This document shows positions 1 to 9,841 of a stretch of 64,000 nucleotides of DNA, one piece after another (within the stretch, counting starts at the first letter, position 1; every line of letters begins with the position of its first letter). Origin of the DNA: Yponomeuta sedellus (lineage: Eukaryota > Arthropoda > Insecta > Lepidoptera > Yponomeutidae). Location of the stretch: the NCBI GenBank assembly GCA_934045075.1, contig OW203738.1, positions 2,170,001 through 2,234,000 of the forward strand, in the 5' to 3' direction. The translations under genes were made by a program, and so were the position numbers. The notes beneath the pieces are model-generated. The model did not search any database. It was given only the letters and a program-made list of their open reading frames with translations, and had not been told where the DNA came from.

Positions 1-43
1 GATTATACTATATTTATTTTTAATGCACTAACCCGTGCTAAGG

Positions 44-268
44 CCAGATGTCGCTGCCTGTACGTAATACAGAGAATAGTGTAAAGAGGTTCGAAATTTC
101 ACTGATGCCAGTGAGTCGCCCATTAGCTCAGTTGGATTGAGCGCTGGCATGGATAGCCAGAGGTCGCGGGTTCGAATCCCGCCATGAGTGGAATTTTTAG
201 CCTCTAAATAGGTTTTTAAAATTGTCTTTAGCATGGGTTAGTGCATTACAAATAAAAATAGTATAATT
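44..268 (+). mobile_element. tRNA-SINE family A, foldback copy
   Basis: The sequence runs CCAGATGTCGCTGCCTGTAC, a tRNA-like segment (A box TTAGCTCAGTTGG, stem-loop CTGGC/GCCAG, B box GGTTCGAATCC), then GCCTCTAAATAGG and a tail TTAGTGCATTA. Bases 1-43 are the reverse complement of that tail, so the copy begins and ends with the same sequence inverted. Confidence 0.75.
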
Positions 269-640
269 AAACCCACTCTTTGATTTATTGCGTTTCTATC
301 GTCGGTCTTTGTTGCAGCAACTCTCCGAGGCCACCATTGTACTAGATATTCGTTTCAAAAGAACTTTTATGGACTAAAATCCCGGCTACAAACGCGACCG
401 TTCATCTTTTCTATTTTCGAAGAAAAACGTACTAGTGTATATATATATTTTTTTCGTGTTTGTCCGTTTCAAGATTTTCATTAAAAAAAAACTATTGTAT
501 AAAAATTGCTTCATTTATAGAATACAATAGAATAGAATAGGTGAATAAGGTGTTTCTTAAATCGGAATTATGCTAGGTACATTTTTACTAGATAAGAAGT
601 AAATAATAGTGTGTGTAATAATATAGTCTGAAGAAGAAGA
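269..640. other. No gene seen
   Basis: AT-rich sequence with a (TA)n/T-run near 436-455 and a short GAATA repeat at 520-540. Confidence 0.6.
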
Positions 641-641
641 A

Positions 642-822
642 GTGTAAAAACCTATTTAGAGGCTAAAAATTCCACCCATGCATTGCAAGTTAATTGCAAG
701 TGAAGCAATTTACTAAAGCCAGTCATCCGGGACCACGGCACCCGAAAAAGTGCCGAAACGTTGAAAAATTGTAAAAAATGTAATAAACGAGCATAAATCC
801 GTATAAAAACAGTTTTAATTAA
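642..822. repeat. SINE-A fragment and family-H repeat
   Basis: 642-681 is an inverted SINE-A 3' part. 710-822 is a separate repeat with CCACGGCACCCGAAAAAGTG and AATAAACGAGCATAAATCCG, also found at 11918-12010 (minus) and 19290-19336. Family H has no visible promoter or ends. Confidence 0.5.
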
Positions 823-1047
823 GCCAGATGTCGCTGCCTGTAAGTAATACAGAGAATAGTGTAAAGAGGTTCCAAATTTCACTGATGCCGGTGAGTCGCC
901 CATTAGCTCAGTTGGAAAGAGCGCTGGCACGGATAGCCAGAGTTCGCTGGTTTGAATCCCGGCATGGGTGGAATTTTTAGCCTCTAAATAGGTTTTTAAA
1001 ATTGTCCTTAGCACGGGTTAGTGCATTGAAAATAAAAATAGTATAAG
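823..1047 (+). mobile_element. tRNA-SINE family A
   Basis: Near-complete copy from AGCCAGATGTCGCTGC through the tRNA-like segment to the GTGCATTGAAAATAAAAATA tail. A and B boxes are recognisable. Confidence 0.75.
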
Positions 1048-1111
1048 AGGAAGTGTGTAGGAACGAATTGGGACCTGGATCAACGGAAAAATATTATTGA
1101 AATCATTTATA

Positions 1112-1370
1112 AACCTATTTAGAGGCTAAAAATTTCACCCATGCCGGGATTCGAACCCGCAACCTCTGGCTATCCGTACCAGCGCTCTACCAATTGAGCC
1201 AATGGGCGACTCACGGCATCAGTGAAATTTCGAACCTCTTTACAATATTCTCTGTATTACGTACAGGCAGCGACATCTGACTTAAGCAAATTGCATTACT
1301 TACAATTAGCCTCTAAATAGGTTTTTAAATTTGTTCCTTAGCACGGGTTAGTGCATTAAAAATAAAAAAT
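1112..1370 (-). mobile_element. tRNA-SINE family A, minus copy followed by inverted tail
   Basis: 1112-1300 is a minus-strand copy of the tRNA-like part and upstream module. At 1303-1370 the 3' part reappears on the plus strand, giving another inverted arrangement. Confidence 0.65.
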
Positions 1371-1691
1371 AGTGAAATCATTTATATTAACTTATGCATC
1401 ACTTTTGAGATGACTTGTAAATTGAAAAAACTGTGACAACTCCAATAATTTTATGAATATATTATTAATGTCATTATGATAACCATGATAATTCCAAATT
1501 TTGTTTTGATTATCAGTGTTAACCTGTTATTGGGTTTCAATCCAATCCATCTTAATTTTGTAAATATTTCTCTCACGTAAGCTGTTTGTTTTAAAATAAA
1601 CAATAATATAATCAAATAATTAATTAAATTAATAAACATAACCATTTCATGTCCATTTTTGTGTACAGTAAAGTGTTCTCTATCTATCTAT

Positions 1692-1799
1692 AACAATTAC
1701 ATACAAGTACATACATTGCTTCTGGTCCCATATTAGGATACCCTGTGTCGTAGGAACCGGAAACTACGCCATCACAAACATGTAAACATCCAGGACCTA
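1692..1799 (-). repeat. tRNA-SINE family C body fragment
   Basis: Minus-strand CACAAACATGTAAACATCCA and CATACATTGCTTCTGGTCCC; no tRNA head. Confidence 0.55.
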
Positions 1800-1815
1800 A
1801 CCTGACAAAAGCCTC

Positions 1816-2004
1816 TATTATACTATTTTTATTTTTAAAGCACTAACCCGTGCTAAGGACAAATTTAAAAACCTATTTAGAGGCTAAAAATTTCACCCAT
1901 GCCGGGATTCGAACCCGCAACCTCTGGCACGGATAGCCAGAGATTGCGGGTTTGAATCCCGGCATGGGTGAAATTTTTAGCCTCTAAATAGGTTTTTAAA
2001 AAGC
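1816..2004. mobile_element. tRNA-SINE family A, hairpin copy hinged on the anticodon loop
   Basis: Two inverted arms of about 65 bp, from AACCTATTTAGAGGC to its complement, meet at GGC-ACGGATA-GCC, the anticodon stem-loop of the SINE. The left arm continues outward through the whole SINE tail. Only the 3' half of the element is present, twice. Confidence 0.8.
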
Positions 2005-2009
2005 CTCTA

Positions 2010-2430
2010 TTTCAAGAATAACACTAGTGGATTAGAAATGTACTCGTACAGTACTACACATCATAAAAGTCCCTTCGGGAATCCTCGTTCGCGCAGACTA
2101 GGAAGAAGTGTAACGAAAGTAGCCGAAGCTATAAGTATATTCAACATGATCTTTAACCGATACGGTTAAGGTGCAGAATTGATTGCCGCAGTAGCGCTAC
2201 CTATTTCGCTCACGCTAATATTGCCAAACTATTAGTCACCTGCATCGATGACGTTGAATCAACCAATAGCAACAAAGGCGCGCGGCCTGCCATAAAATGA
2301 AACTATCTGATTGGTCGATCAACTTGCCGCACATCTAAAATTTGGTCATCTGCGCAGGTACATCCGCGAGACTTATTTCTTGTGTAGCACTGTACAAAGA
2401 ACGCCTCCCGGTTTCTCGTTCTCTCACAAA
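2010..2430. other. No gene seen
   Basis: Moderately GC, no shared repeat found in the window. The same holds for 2572-2922. Confidence 0.5.
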
Positions 2431-2433
2431 GCT

Positions 2434-2571
2434 CGGGTCTCCTCCCTGAGAAAGGTATAGGCCATACACCACCACGAGAGCCAAGTTTGGATTGATGAAG
2501 GCTGGCAATACTAGTGGCTGGTCTTACTGTCAAAAGTTTTCAAGCTGCCCTAAGGCCTCTGACTTGGCTTA
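2434..2571 (-). repeat. 5S-derived SINE 3' fragment
   Basis: The body with GGTATAGGCCATACACCACC and GTGGCTGGTCTTACTGTC, on the minus strand and lacking the 5S head. Confidence 0.55.
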
Positions 2572-2922
2572 ACGTTAAATTATGTACCAACACTAAAATT
2601 AAATTTTCTGTGTCACACATTGGCAAAACTAGCGGAGCTGCGGGCAAACGCTAGTCTTTCAATTTCTCACCAGAACATTAAAAATATATTGCTTTCTTTC
2701 TTTTCGTGTGCGCTCCAGTAAAGGTGAAGCGTTCTAGAATTGAAACTTGGGAGCGATTGTTTTTAAAAATTGAAATGAAAACGGATATTTGAGCAGAAAA
2801 ATATTGCGGCGATTCTTGGAATCCCAACAAGTAACCTTTTACGACACTTTGAACGTCTTCTATTCAACCCGTTCAATGTTAACTATGAGAACTATGATTA
2901 ACAATGTTTACTGCAGTGTTTA

Positions 2923-3134
2923 CAGTAATGTTTAGGGGAGGGCTATGTCCAGCAGTGGACTAGTAAAGGCTGGTGGTGACGACTGCAGTACAATTACACC
3001 AAACTGCGATTGAACCCAGCCCTCATGCCCAGCGTGGGGATTATGGGCATTACCCCCTATGATAGCACAACGTGGCGCTTTTTAGGGGAGGGCGATGTCC
3101 AGCAGTGGACTAGTATAGCCTGACGACGACGACT
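2923..3134 (+). mobile_element. Two RTE-tailed SINE 3' ends in tandem
   Basis: 2934-2966 holds one RTE-type tail. 3007-3134 holds a longer piece with CAGCGTGGGGATTATGGGCA, the tail with one change (GGGCGATG), and GACGACGAC at the end. Confidence 0.6.
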
Positions 3135-3221
3135 GAGGCCTTGGTTGTTGGACTGCTGCAAAAAAAGCTTTTGATATCGAACAGTAAGAAGCCAGGAGTA
3201 TTTTTTTTATATACGTAGCCT

Positions 3222-3470
3222 ATGAACGTCCCACTGCGGGGCACTTTCTCTCAGAGAGAGAGTATGGGCTTGATTACCACGCGTGCCCACCGCGTACTGG
3301 CAACTTCAAGCACTGAGGTATTCGAACACCTTACGCGCTCAGTTTTCGTCACCATATTTTCCTTTACGGTTATTGATGGTACTGCTACTATAGTTATAAA
3401 TAAAATACACATAACTTACAAAACAAAGTCACTGATGTACGCCCGCACTGGAAAGCGTTCATACTATTTG
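3222..3470 (-). repeat. tRNA-SINE family E-like, tail type 3
   Basis: The minus strand has the family E core (GTACATCAGTGACTTTGTTT, AGTAGCAGTACC) and a tail ending CGCGTGGTAATCAAGCCCAT and CTCTCTCTGAGAGAAAG. Related pieces: 48000-48230, 45530-45660 and 6390-6680. Confidence 0.5.
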
Positions 3471-4110
3471 GAAACCTTCCGTACTACAATATTAGACAGT
3501 AATTCGTTTCTTTCTCTTCCATAAATTATTTATCGGTGAATTGTATTTTAAATTGTTTTCTACAATACATTGCCTATTCACAATAACTGAAAAGTTCAGT
3601 ACCCTCTCACCAGTGCATGCAAAGACACTGATGTTAGGTAAAGTAGAAACAAACTTAAGAATGTCCCATAATTTATTGCAACTTACACTGATTGCTCTTA
3701 TTTTGAACCAACAAAATGAAGGACCGAGTTAGATAACTCACCTCACTTGCACAGGTTTTAGTGAATTTTTTTTGTGTTTATTCAATATGTATTCTGCAAA
3801 TGTCTTGAATAAATAACTCAAAAAAAAAAAGGAAGGAAAAGCATTTATTGTAATAAAACGACGAAAAGAATAAAAAAATAAACAGTTTATAATAAACTCA
3901 AAAAGAAAACAATAGAAATGAAAACGTATTACGAAACAGACAAACGAACAGTCATGACCAATAAAATCTTTTACATGTAGTAACTGAACACTGTGTGAAG
4001 GCCCGACTTTAGATAATATATAAGACTAAGGAACCTGCTTTGTAAAACTCTTGGTCGTTTTGAACACCGCTTGGTGTCGCAACAAACCGATTACCCAATT
4101 TAACATGACC
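3471..4110. other. Intronic DNA downstream of the Shaw exon
   Basis: AT-rich with A-runs at 3822-3835. No further Shaw exon is recognisable, so the next exon lies beyond position 1 or far off. Confidence 0.55.
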
Positions 4111-4116
4111 TCTCAC
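4111..4116 (-). promoter_or_regulatory. Splice donor of the Shaw exon
   Basis: Read on the minus strand, the bases after the exon are GTGAGA, a near-consensus 5' splice site following AG. The reading frame closes at the TGA inside it, so translation requires splicing here. Confidence 0.85.
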
Positions 4117-4327
4117 CTGTAGTAATTGAGCACCTGCGCGAAGACCCCCGGATGGCGGTCGAAGAAGTACTCGTTGAGCACCGGGTCATAGTTGGCCAGC
4201 GCCTCCGTCAGCCGCGAGAGCCTCGTTGCCGGGATCTTCTTCAGCGTCGCCTTGTACGTCTCGTGCCGTATGCCCCCCACGTTGAGGACAACGCGGTTCT
4301 CCGCGTCCATGTTTAGGAGATTCATCT
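4117..4327 (-). CDS. Shaw: Shaw (Kv3-type) potassium channel, first coding exon
   Basis: This exon encodes the first 69 complete codons, plus two bases of a split arginine codon, of a voltage-gated potassium channel of the Shaw/Kv3 family. The product is a plasma-membrane channel of neurons whose cytoplasmic T1 domain drives subfamily-specific tetramer assembly. The ATG is at 4325-4323. The protein opens [18 protein letters not shown] and continues with T1 hallmarks: GIRHETY, the PATRLSRL stretch, and [16 protein letters not shown] at the exon end. From memory this is close to Drosophila Shaw over its whole length. A polypyrimidine tract and CCCACAG acceptor end at 4328, two bases before the ATG, so a 5'UTR exon must lie at higher coordinates. 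The donor AG|GTGAGA starts at 4116 and splits the Arg codon. The exon is GC- and CpG-rich compared with its flanks, as expected for a constrained exon. The remaining exons lie below position 1 or are far away; none is visible downstream in 1-4116. Confidence 0.93.
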
Positions 4328-4345
4328 CTGTGGGCAGAAATTTGG
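4328..4345 (-). promoter_or_regulatory. Splice acceptor upstream of the Shaw start codon
   Basis: On the minus strand a pyrimidine-rich run ends in CCCACAG immediately before AG-ATG. The acceptor shows that transcription begins in an upstream untranslated exon. Confidence 0.75.
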
Positions 4346-4612
4346 GAGCATTTCAGAGCAGCAATTTAGGCCCATACTGTTTTCAAGGTGGTGATTGACC
4401 ATGTCTGATATCAACCTTTTAGATGTCCCCACCAGGGTTGATGACTTCCTCTTCCTAAAAATATAGAATTTACTCAAATTTTTGAGGTTCCGTATCCTCT
4501 TCCTCTACTGTAAGTTTAGTTTTTAGTTTCTTTTGTTTCTCTACTTACTTACTCACTTCTTCTAATTTCTATTCGATCTCCTTCAAAAGTTAATAAGATC
4601 AAGAATACTCAC

Positions 4613-4745
4613 TGGTGAATCTCGTCCTCCAGCGCAATTAGTAACTCATCACTACGGGGACCGGCTCTGTCCGCGCCGCCACTTGGTCGCTATGTAGGTG
4701 TCCTCTAGACGCGAGCATCGCTAGGGGCTCTGGGATATATTTATC
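4613..4745 (-). other. Diverged duplicate of the candidate 5' exon (copy 1)
   Basis: This block aligns over about 130 bp with 4957-5085. It shares the core with the CCGCGCCGCCAC and TGGTCGCTAT motifs and the same GTGAGT donor (4612-4607), but its upstream acceptor is weaker. Flanking TTCTTC-rich sequence is shared as well, so the duplication unit is about 340 bp. The stretch between the copies (4746-4950) holds only this low-complexity CT-rich DNA. Confidence 0.4.
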
Positions 4746-4956
4746 GATTACAGTGTCTACAACTTAAGTAAGTCTCTTTGACATTTGTGCATCAACTCTT
4801 CACACTGCTGCTGAGCTAAATACGAGTTCAACGTCTTACCCCTACCAATAACTTAGTCGATTACGTTCCTCGTCTTCTTCTTCATCTTTTTCTTCTACTC
4901 TACTTACTTCTTCTATAATTCCTCCTTTAAACGTTAATAACGTCAAGAATACTCAC

Positions 4957-5097
4957 TGGTGAATCTCGTCCCCCAGCGCAACTAGTAACTCGTTGCTACG
5001 GCGACCGGCTCTGTCCGCGCCGCCACATGGTCGCTATATAGTCGTCCTCTAGCCGCGAGCGTCGCTGGGGGCTCCGGGACATCCTTGCGACGCTATC
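4957..5097 (-). other. Candidate 5'UTR exon of Shaw (copy 2 of a duplicated GC-rich block)
   Basis: On the minus strand this GC-rich block is preceded by TTGTCTACAG, an acceptor-like site ending at 5098, and followed by GTGAGT at 4956-4951, a consensus donor. It contains an ATG with a 28-codon frame that stops, so it would be untranslated or carry an upstream ORF. It lies 630 bp upstream of the Shaw coding-exon acceptor, where a 5'UTR exon is required. A second, diverged copy lies at 4613-4745. The splice sites are seen. The link to Shaw is inferred from position only, and an unrelated GC-rich repeat is the alternative. Confidence 0.35.
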
Positions 5098-5139
5098 CTG
5101 TAGACAAGATAGATAGATAGATAAAACGATACTATTTTC

Positions 5140-5256
5140 CTACTCCCACTAGGTGGGATGACTAGGTGGGTGGCAAGCTGAAGACAAGGCGCTATGGCGC
5201 TCATTAGGGGAGGGCTATGTCCAGCAGTGGACTAATATAGCCTGTAAAAGTAGTAG
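5140..5256 (+). pseudogene. RTE LINE 3' end fragment
   Basis: It carries GGTGGGATGACTAGG, AAGACAAGGCGCTATGGCGC, and the TTAGGGGAGGGCTATGTCCA coding end, followed by AGCAGAAGAAG. It is a 5'-truncated copy of the same lineage as 58020-58375. Confidence 0.65.
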
Positions 5257-5794
5257 CAGAAGAAGAATACTATTAACATGTAAGGAATATAATTATTAAT
5301 ATTGAATTATTGACACAGAAAGAAAAAATGACATTCAGACACAACTAAAGAACGAAAGTACTTGAAAAATTAAAAAGGTAAGTACTCTAGGACTGTTTGC
5401 ATATTGCTTACGTATTAATTATATACACGACAATATTATTTGAGCGAGAAACAAGATATAGTCGTCCAGGTCTATTCTTTTTTTAACAGTGTCCTGTATG
5501 AAAACGAATAAAAATATAAAATTAACAGTTTTTAGTATTGACCCCCGAAAGTAGACTTGTCTCAGCGTATGTTCTCTACCCACAACGCTGATGTAAAAAA
5601 AGTAAAAATTATTTATTACTAAATGAATTATGTTACATGCATGTACTACCAATTTCACGCTGCTATGCTCAAGGAGTTGTGAGTTTGTATAAACCTCTTG
5701 TATAATGGTTTCAACGATCTTAGTAGGCCCGGACCAAGAAAAACATCCTTGGCTCGGACTTACTAGTTTGTAGGATACTCGGATGCTGGTTTAC
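5257..5794. other. No gene seen
   Basis: AT-rich DNA. 6282-6744 is similar and holds only traces of a family E-like tail at 6390-6680. Confidence 0.5.
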
Positions 5795-5925
5795 ACACTT
5801 AACATAATTATCATAACCTCACGCCTCCATCCCGGAGGGGTAAACAGAGACCAGGGACAGTCACTTGCCACGATCTTGACAGATCAGTTCAGCTTCATCG
5901 ACGTTACGATTGTGTACACACATCT
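5795..5925 (-). repeat. Repeat family I
   Basis: Shares GTCACGATCGTG-like, CCCTGGTCCCTGCCTACCCC-like and ACAGGCGTGAGGTTATG motifs with 7530-7655 (plus) and 19350-19475 (plus). Class unknown. Confidence 0.5.
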
Positions 5926-6061
5926 TAATGAATTCAGATTTTTGTTGCAAAAGGCTCGTCGTGATAAATATTACCAAAAGTTTAATTAAACAATAAAAAA
6001 ATGCAAGCAGTCTGATCATTATCATTAAGAACCCAATGATAATGATCAGAATGATCATTGG

Positions 6062-6281
6062 GTGGATGGATGGATGGATGGATGGATGGATGGATGGATG
6101 GATGGATGGATGGATGGATGGATGGATGGATGGATGGATGGATGGATGGATGGATGGATGGATGGATGGATGGATGGATGGATGGATGGATGGATGGATG
6201 GATGGATGGACGGACGGACGGACGGACGGACGGACGGACGGACGGACGGACGGATGGATGGATGGATGGATAGATAGATAA
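6062..6281 (+). repeat. Compound GATG/GACG tetranucleotide array
   Basis: About 37 GGAT units, then about 11 GGAC units, then GGAT and GATA units. It is preceded by an ATGATCATTGGG/CCCAATGAT hairpin (6028-6061). The open frames it creates on both strands are not genes. Confidence 0.97.
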
Positions 6282-6744
6282 AAGATTTATTTCCATAATA
6301 CATCACAAATTAACAGTACAGAGTTGACATTGACAAAACGTAAACATACAGAATAGTGATACAAACATAACTCAGTTGTGCGGTACAGTAAGTACCTATT
6401 GGTGAGATAGGGACGAATGCTGAAAATGTTTCAACGTGTGTGTGTGGCAAATGCGAACGGGTTAAGACTCAGCATGTGCTGAGAGTTTAAGAGGAAAACT
6501 CTAGCGCTGGTATTCTGCCGGTACCCAGAACTCTCTAACTGTGAAGGAAAACATATCCTGAGGAAATCTGAGTGACGTGTACACATACCTCACCATTACC
6601 TTAAAATTGCCTGTCCACGTTGAGTACGCGTGATAATTATGGTCACACTCTCTCTGCGAGAAGGCATGTCTTTCCTTTAATTTAGAATTCTCTTTAGAAT
6701 TAACAAATAAATGTTGTTGTGAGTTGGACTACACCCTGGTTCAG

Positions 6745-6902
6745 TTCACAACGTTTTCTAATCAGAAACGCGAGTGCGAGTTGTACTGTGACAGCGTTTT
6801 GCCAGGTCGAACGGTCAACTTATTCATACTCACTACTCAATGCTCGATTAACGCGGTAGTAAAGTTATTCGATTGGATCTGTGAAACTCGCACTAAGCAC
6901 TC
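6745..6902 (+). mobile_element. MITE family F, left half missing
   Basis: Right half from about CACAACGTTTTC to the intact right inverted repeat AAACTCGCACTAAGCACTC. Confidence 0.65.
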
Positions 6903-7115
6903 AGATTTTTGCGTTTTCTGTAACTCCTTGTACTTATTGCGTTTAAGTTAACTCTGTTTAATTAAAACTTTTCTCACTCGCACCTCTTAGTGGCGGGATG
7001 GGACAAACTTAGTTGGAACTTAAGCAGATAAGTTGGTCTCAAGACCAGCTACCATTCTTTTGTAGGGAGTTCCGAGGTCTACTTATTTTTTGAAATATAC
7101 TTTGTATTATCATTA

Positions 7116-7478
7116 AAGCGCTCGTGGCCTAGGCGAACCGCGTGATTGGAATCAATCACTTGAGTTAAGCAACAACAGGCGCGGTCAGGTGCAGGATGGG
7201 TTGACCGTCCCGTGACTACCGCTAGTGGCATTTTTCCGAGCGCTTCCGTGCTTCGCTAGGTACGTTAAGCCGTTGGTGCCGGCTGTCATGTAGTGGCAGT
7301 CGTTAAGCCATGTCGGAGGCCTTAAGGACGGCTTGATAACTTCTAACAGTAAGGCCCGCCACTGTCTCACAATCCTCCACCAACCCGGACTTGGCCCCCC
7401 TGGTGGAGTATCGCCTAACCTTCCTGCAATTTAGGAAGAGACCCGTGCCCCAGCAGTGGGGACATACAGGGTTGCAAT
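7116..7478 (+). mobile_element. 5S-derived SINE (family B)
   Basis: Full-length copy. The head GTTAAGCAAC, GGCGCGGTCAGG and GATGGG(T)TGACCG matches the internal promoter region (A box, intermediate element, C box) of 5S rRNA genes. Then follow TTCCGTGCTTCGC, a GGTGCCGGCTGTCATG module and the 3' end GCAGTGGGGACATACA. 5S-derived SINEs (SINE3 class) are known in animals; the assignment rests on the match in order and spacing. Confidence 0.75.
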
Positions 7479-7529
7479 CGCAAATAACTGCTAAGGAATC
7501 CGTATATTATCCGTAGATGATAAGTACCC

Positions 7530-7655
7530 GGAACCGGCGTGCGTGCATGCAACGACTTATAAACGTTGATGAAGCGAAGGTGTTCTGTCAGGATCGTGGC
7601 AAGTGGCAGTCCCTGGTATCTGCCTACCCCTCTGGGATACAGGCGTGAGGTTATG
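7530..7655 (+). repeat. Repeat family I, second copy
   Basis: AACCGGCGTGCGTGCATGCA to GGGATACAGGCGTGAGGTTA; it directly follows a 5S-SINE. Confidence 0.5.
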
Positions 7656-8039
7656 TATGTATGTGAATCCGTATATTTTGACGGCCAACAACAGAACCGT
7701 TCAAAACTCGTGACCCATCGCGCACAAGGCCGCTTTTTTCTCCACTCTTCAAAAAGGCACCTATGTTGTATGCATTTCCTTGTACTCGACATACTCTCCG
7801 TAAAACAGAAAGTAGGTAGCACTAATTGTTTCTTTTTGCCCTCCCCCTGTTTCATTTCAACGCTCCCTGCTCGTAATACGTGGGAGGTTTCAAATTCCTT
7901 TCACGTATTATCCTGTTGTATCTCGCTCCTGAATAATGTGATTATTTGGAGGGAAATCTTGGTGGGTGAATGAAATGTCAGGCATACTTTGTTATAGGTC
8001 AAAGGTCACTGTAACATATATCCTGTAAAAGGTAAGATT

Positions 8040-8313
8040 TATCTAGGTATAATAATAAATAATAAATAAATAATAAATATTCATGGACATATTACACAGA
8101 TCTCGTTAGCCCTATACTAAGTACAACTAAATGACTTGTGTTATAGGTGCTAACTCGACGATAGATTTAATACAATAAATACATAGTTAACATCCAAGAC
8201 CCGAAACAAACTAGAAAAGTTCGTTTCCTAGTTTGACCCGGCCGGGGATCGAACCCGAGACCTTCGGTTTTACAGTCAGCGTGCTAAACCGCTGTGCCAC
8301 CGAGGCCGCCCCA
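8040..8313 (-). mobile_element. tRNA-SINE family D
   Basis: On the minus strand: head GGCCTCGGTGGCACAGCGGT, B box GGTTCGATCCCCGGCCGGGT, then the hairpin AAACTAG/CTAGTTT, a body with GACTTGTGTTATAGGTGC inverted, and an (AATA)n end. It is full length. Confidence 0.7.
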
Positions 8314-8617
8314 CCGAGGTAGCTGATAACTAGCTGACCCAGCGAACTTCGTACCGCCTAACAGTTGATTCTTTAATTTTGTTTTTATTTTTCTCTCCGT
8401 AAGAACCATCCTCGTACTTCAAGGTGTAACGGTGCAAACCTCTTTACACCAATTTTATTTCTTTTTCTATCTATCATTTTCAAATATTTAAGTTTTGTCA
8501 CACATTCTTCGATTTCCCTCATTTTCACTACTACTACTTTACCCTTTGACCAGATCTGACTTTTTACCTGCTTATCCGTTTTTTATCCAGTTTTTCTGTT
8601 TTAATATTACTAAGTGA

Positions 8618-8995
8618 GGCGGTGGTAGCTCAGTGGGTAGAACCATGGACTGGCAAGCGAGAGCCCCAGGTTCGATCCCGAGTTCGGGCATGTACCAATG
8701 ACTTTGTTTAATTTCAAAGTTACGTACATTTGCGAATTTGTAGTCGCAATACCACACGCTAACGGTGAAGGAAAACATCGTGAGGAAACCCGCGGCTTGG
8801 TTGGTTCCGCACGTATTGACTAGTCTTTCCTGTGGGCTAGGCCGACTAAGCTGTCAGGATGGTATAGGTGCTGGGCAAGCCTACACCATCTATAAAACCA
8901 TGTCCCAGGCACTACAGAGTCGGAGTGGTCCCTTCACCCATCTAGTGTGAGTGAGGATGCCACTGGATGCTGTATAAATCATCTCATTAAGTAGA
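8618..8995 (+). mobile_element. tRNA-SINE family E, tail type 1
   Basis: Head GGCGGTGGTAGCTCAGTGGG (A box), B box GGTTCGATCCC, core GTACCAATGACTTTGTTTAA and AAAACATCGTGAGGAAACC, then tail 1 with GGTATAGGTGCTGGGCAAGC and CATCTAGTGTGAGTGAGGAT. About 380 bp. Confidence 0.7.
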
Positions 8996-9113
8996 TGCAA
9001 AAAGGCCAATATTATTTTTATTATTACTAAGTAAATACTAATCTACAAATAAAAGCACACCTAAAGTCGTTCCAGAGTCTATTATTAATTATAAAAGTTA
9101 TACAACGTTCCAC

Positions 9114-9125
9114 TGGCGCCCAACG
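9114..9125 (+). other. Possible retroviral-type primer binding site
   Basis: TGGCGCCCAACG matches the complement of the 3' end of an insect lysine tRNA, the usual primer site just after the left LTR of many gypsy-like elements. No matching LTR pair or pol gene is visible nearby, so any element is a remnant. Confidence 0.3.
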
Positions 9126-9841
9126 ATAATAACGAAACCCAACGTCACCCCACGGCTTGATACGCCGAGACGACACTGCCCACCCACCACGACTACGCTG
9201 CGAGTGCGAGTGCGAATACGAGCACGATTACCACGATTATACGAGTGCACAATCGTCGAGCTGCTGCTGCTTAATACCCACGATCCACGACCCCATTCAT
9301 CACACGCGCATCCCCAGGAGCTGCCCAGTCTTCCTTAAGGATTCCATTATTCGCAAGACCTGCAAGAATTTTTTTTTATTGAGTGTTTTAATTTATTAAA
9401 AATAAAAAAATAATCAATTCAGTGCGACTTGACTTCTGGACCAAAAGGTAATTCATTATAACTACTCATAACCCATTATTCACTAACTAGATTCACCCAT
9501 TAGCAAATTTTCAGCCCTTATAAAAGTCCTATTCTATCTATCTGCACCCCACCTAACCGAAACATACCACAGTTAGTATACACTAACAGTATACAATCAA
9601 TAACTTCTAACACATTATCAGACATTTCCACACCCACAGGCTGCTCACTAGCAGTTCCATAGACCTCGGTAACCTGGAATTTCGAATTCCAGGTGGGACT
9701 GGTTACTAACTTACTTTGCCTCAGGAGAGTATCCTGGGTAGACAGCCGAGCTGCACTCATACAGTCTGTTAATTACAATATTATATTATTAAATTATAAA
9801 AATAATAATATTTTAAAATAAGAATTAGCGAAATCGGATCA

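Noticed and set aside
44..1014. tRNA genes
   Set aside because: The tRNA-like segments have good A and B boxes but no T at position 33, weak acceptor pairing, many diverged copies and SINE flanks; they are SINE parts.
4192..4398. 68-codon plus-strand frame
   Set aside because: Antisense shadow of the Shaw exon.
6036..6306. Long open frames on both strands (MDGW and HPSI repeats)
   Set aside because: They are translations of the GATG/GACG microsatellite; all frames are open because the unit lacks stops.
9518..9760. 80-codon minus frame as a gag fragment behind the primer-site-like motif
   Set aside because: No zinc knuckle or protease motif is visible, and the distance and orientation do not fit one element.
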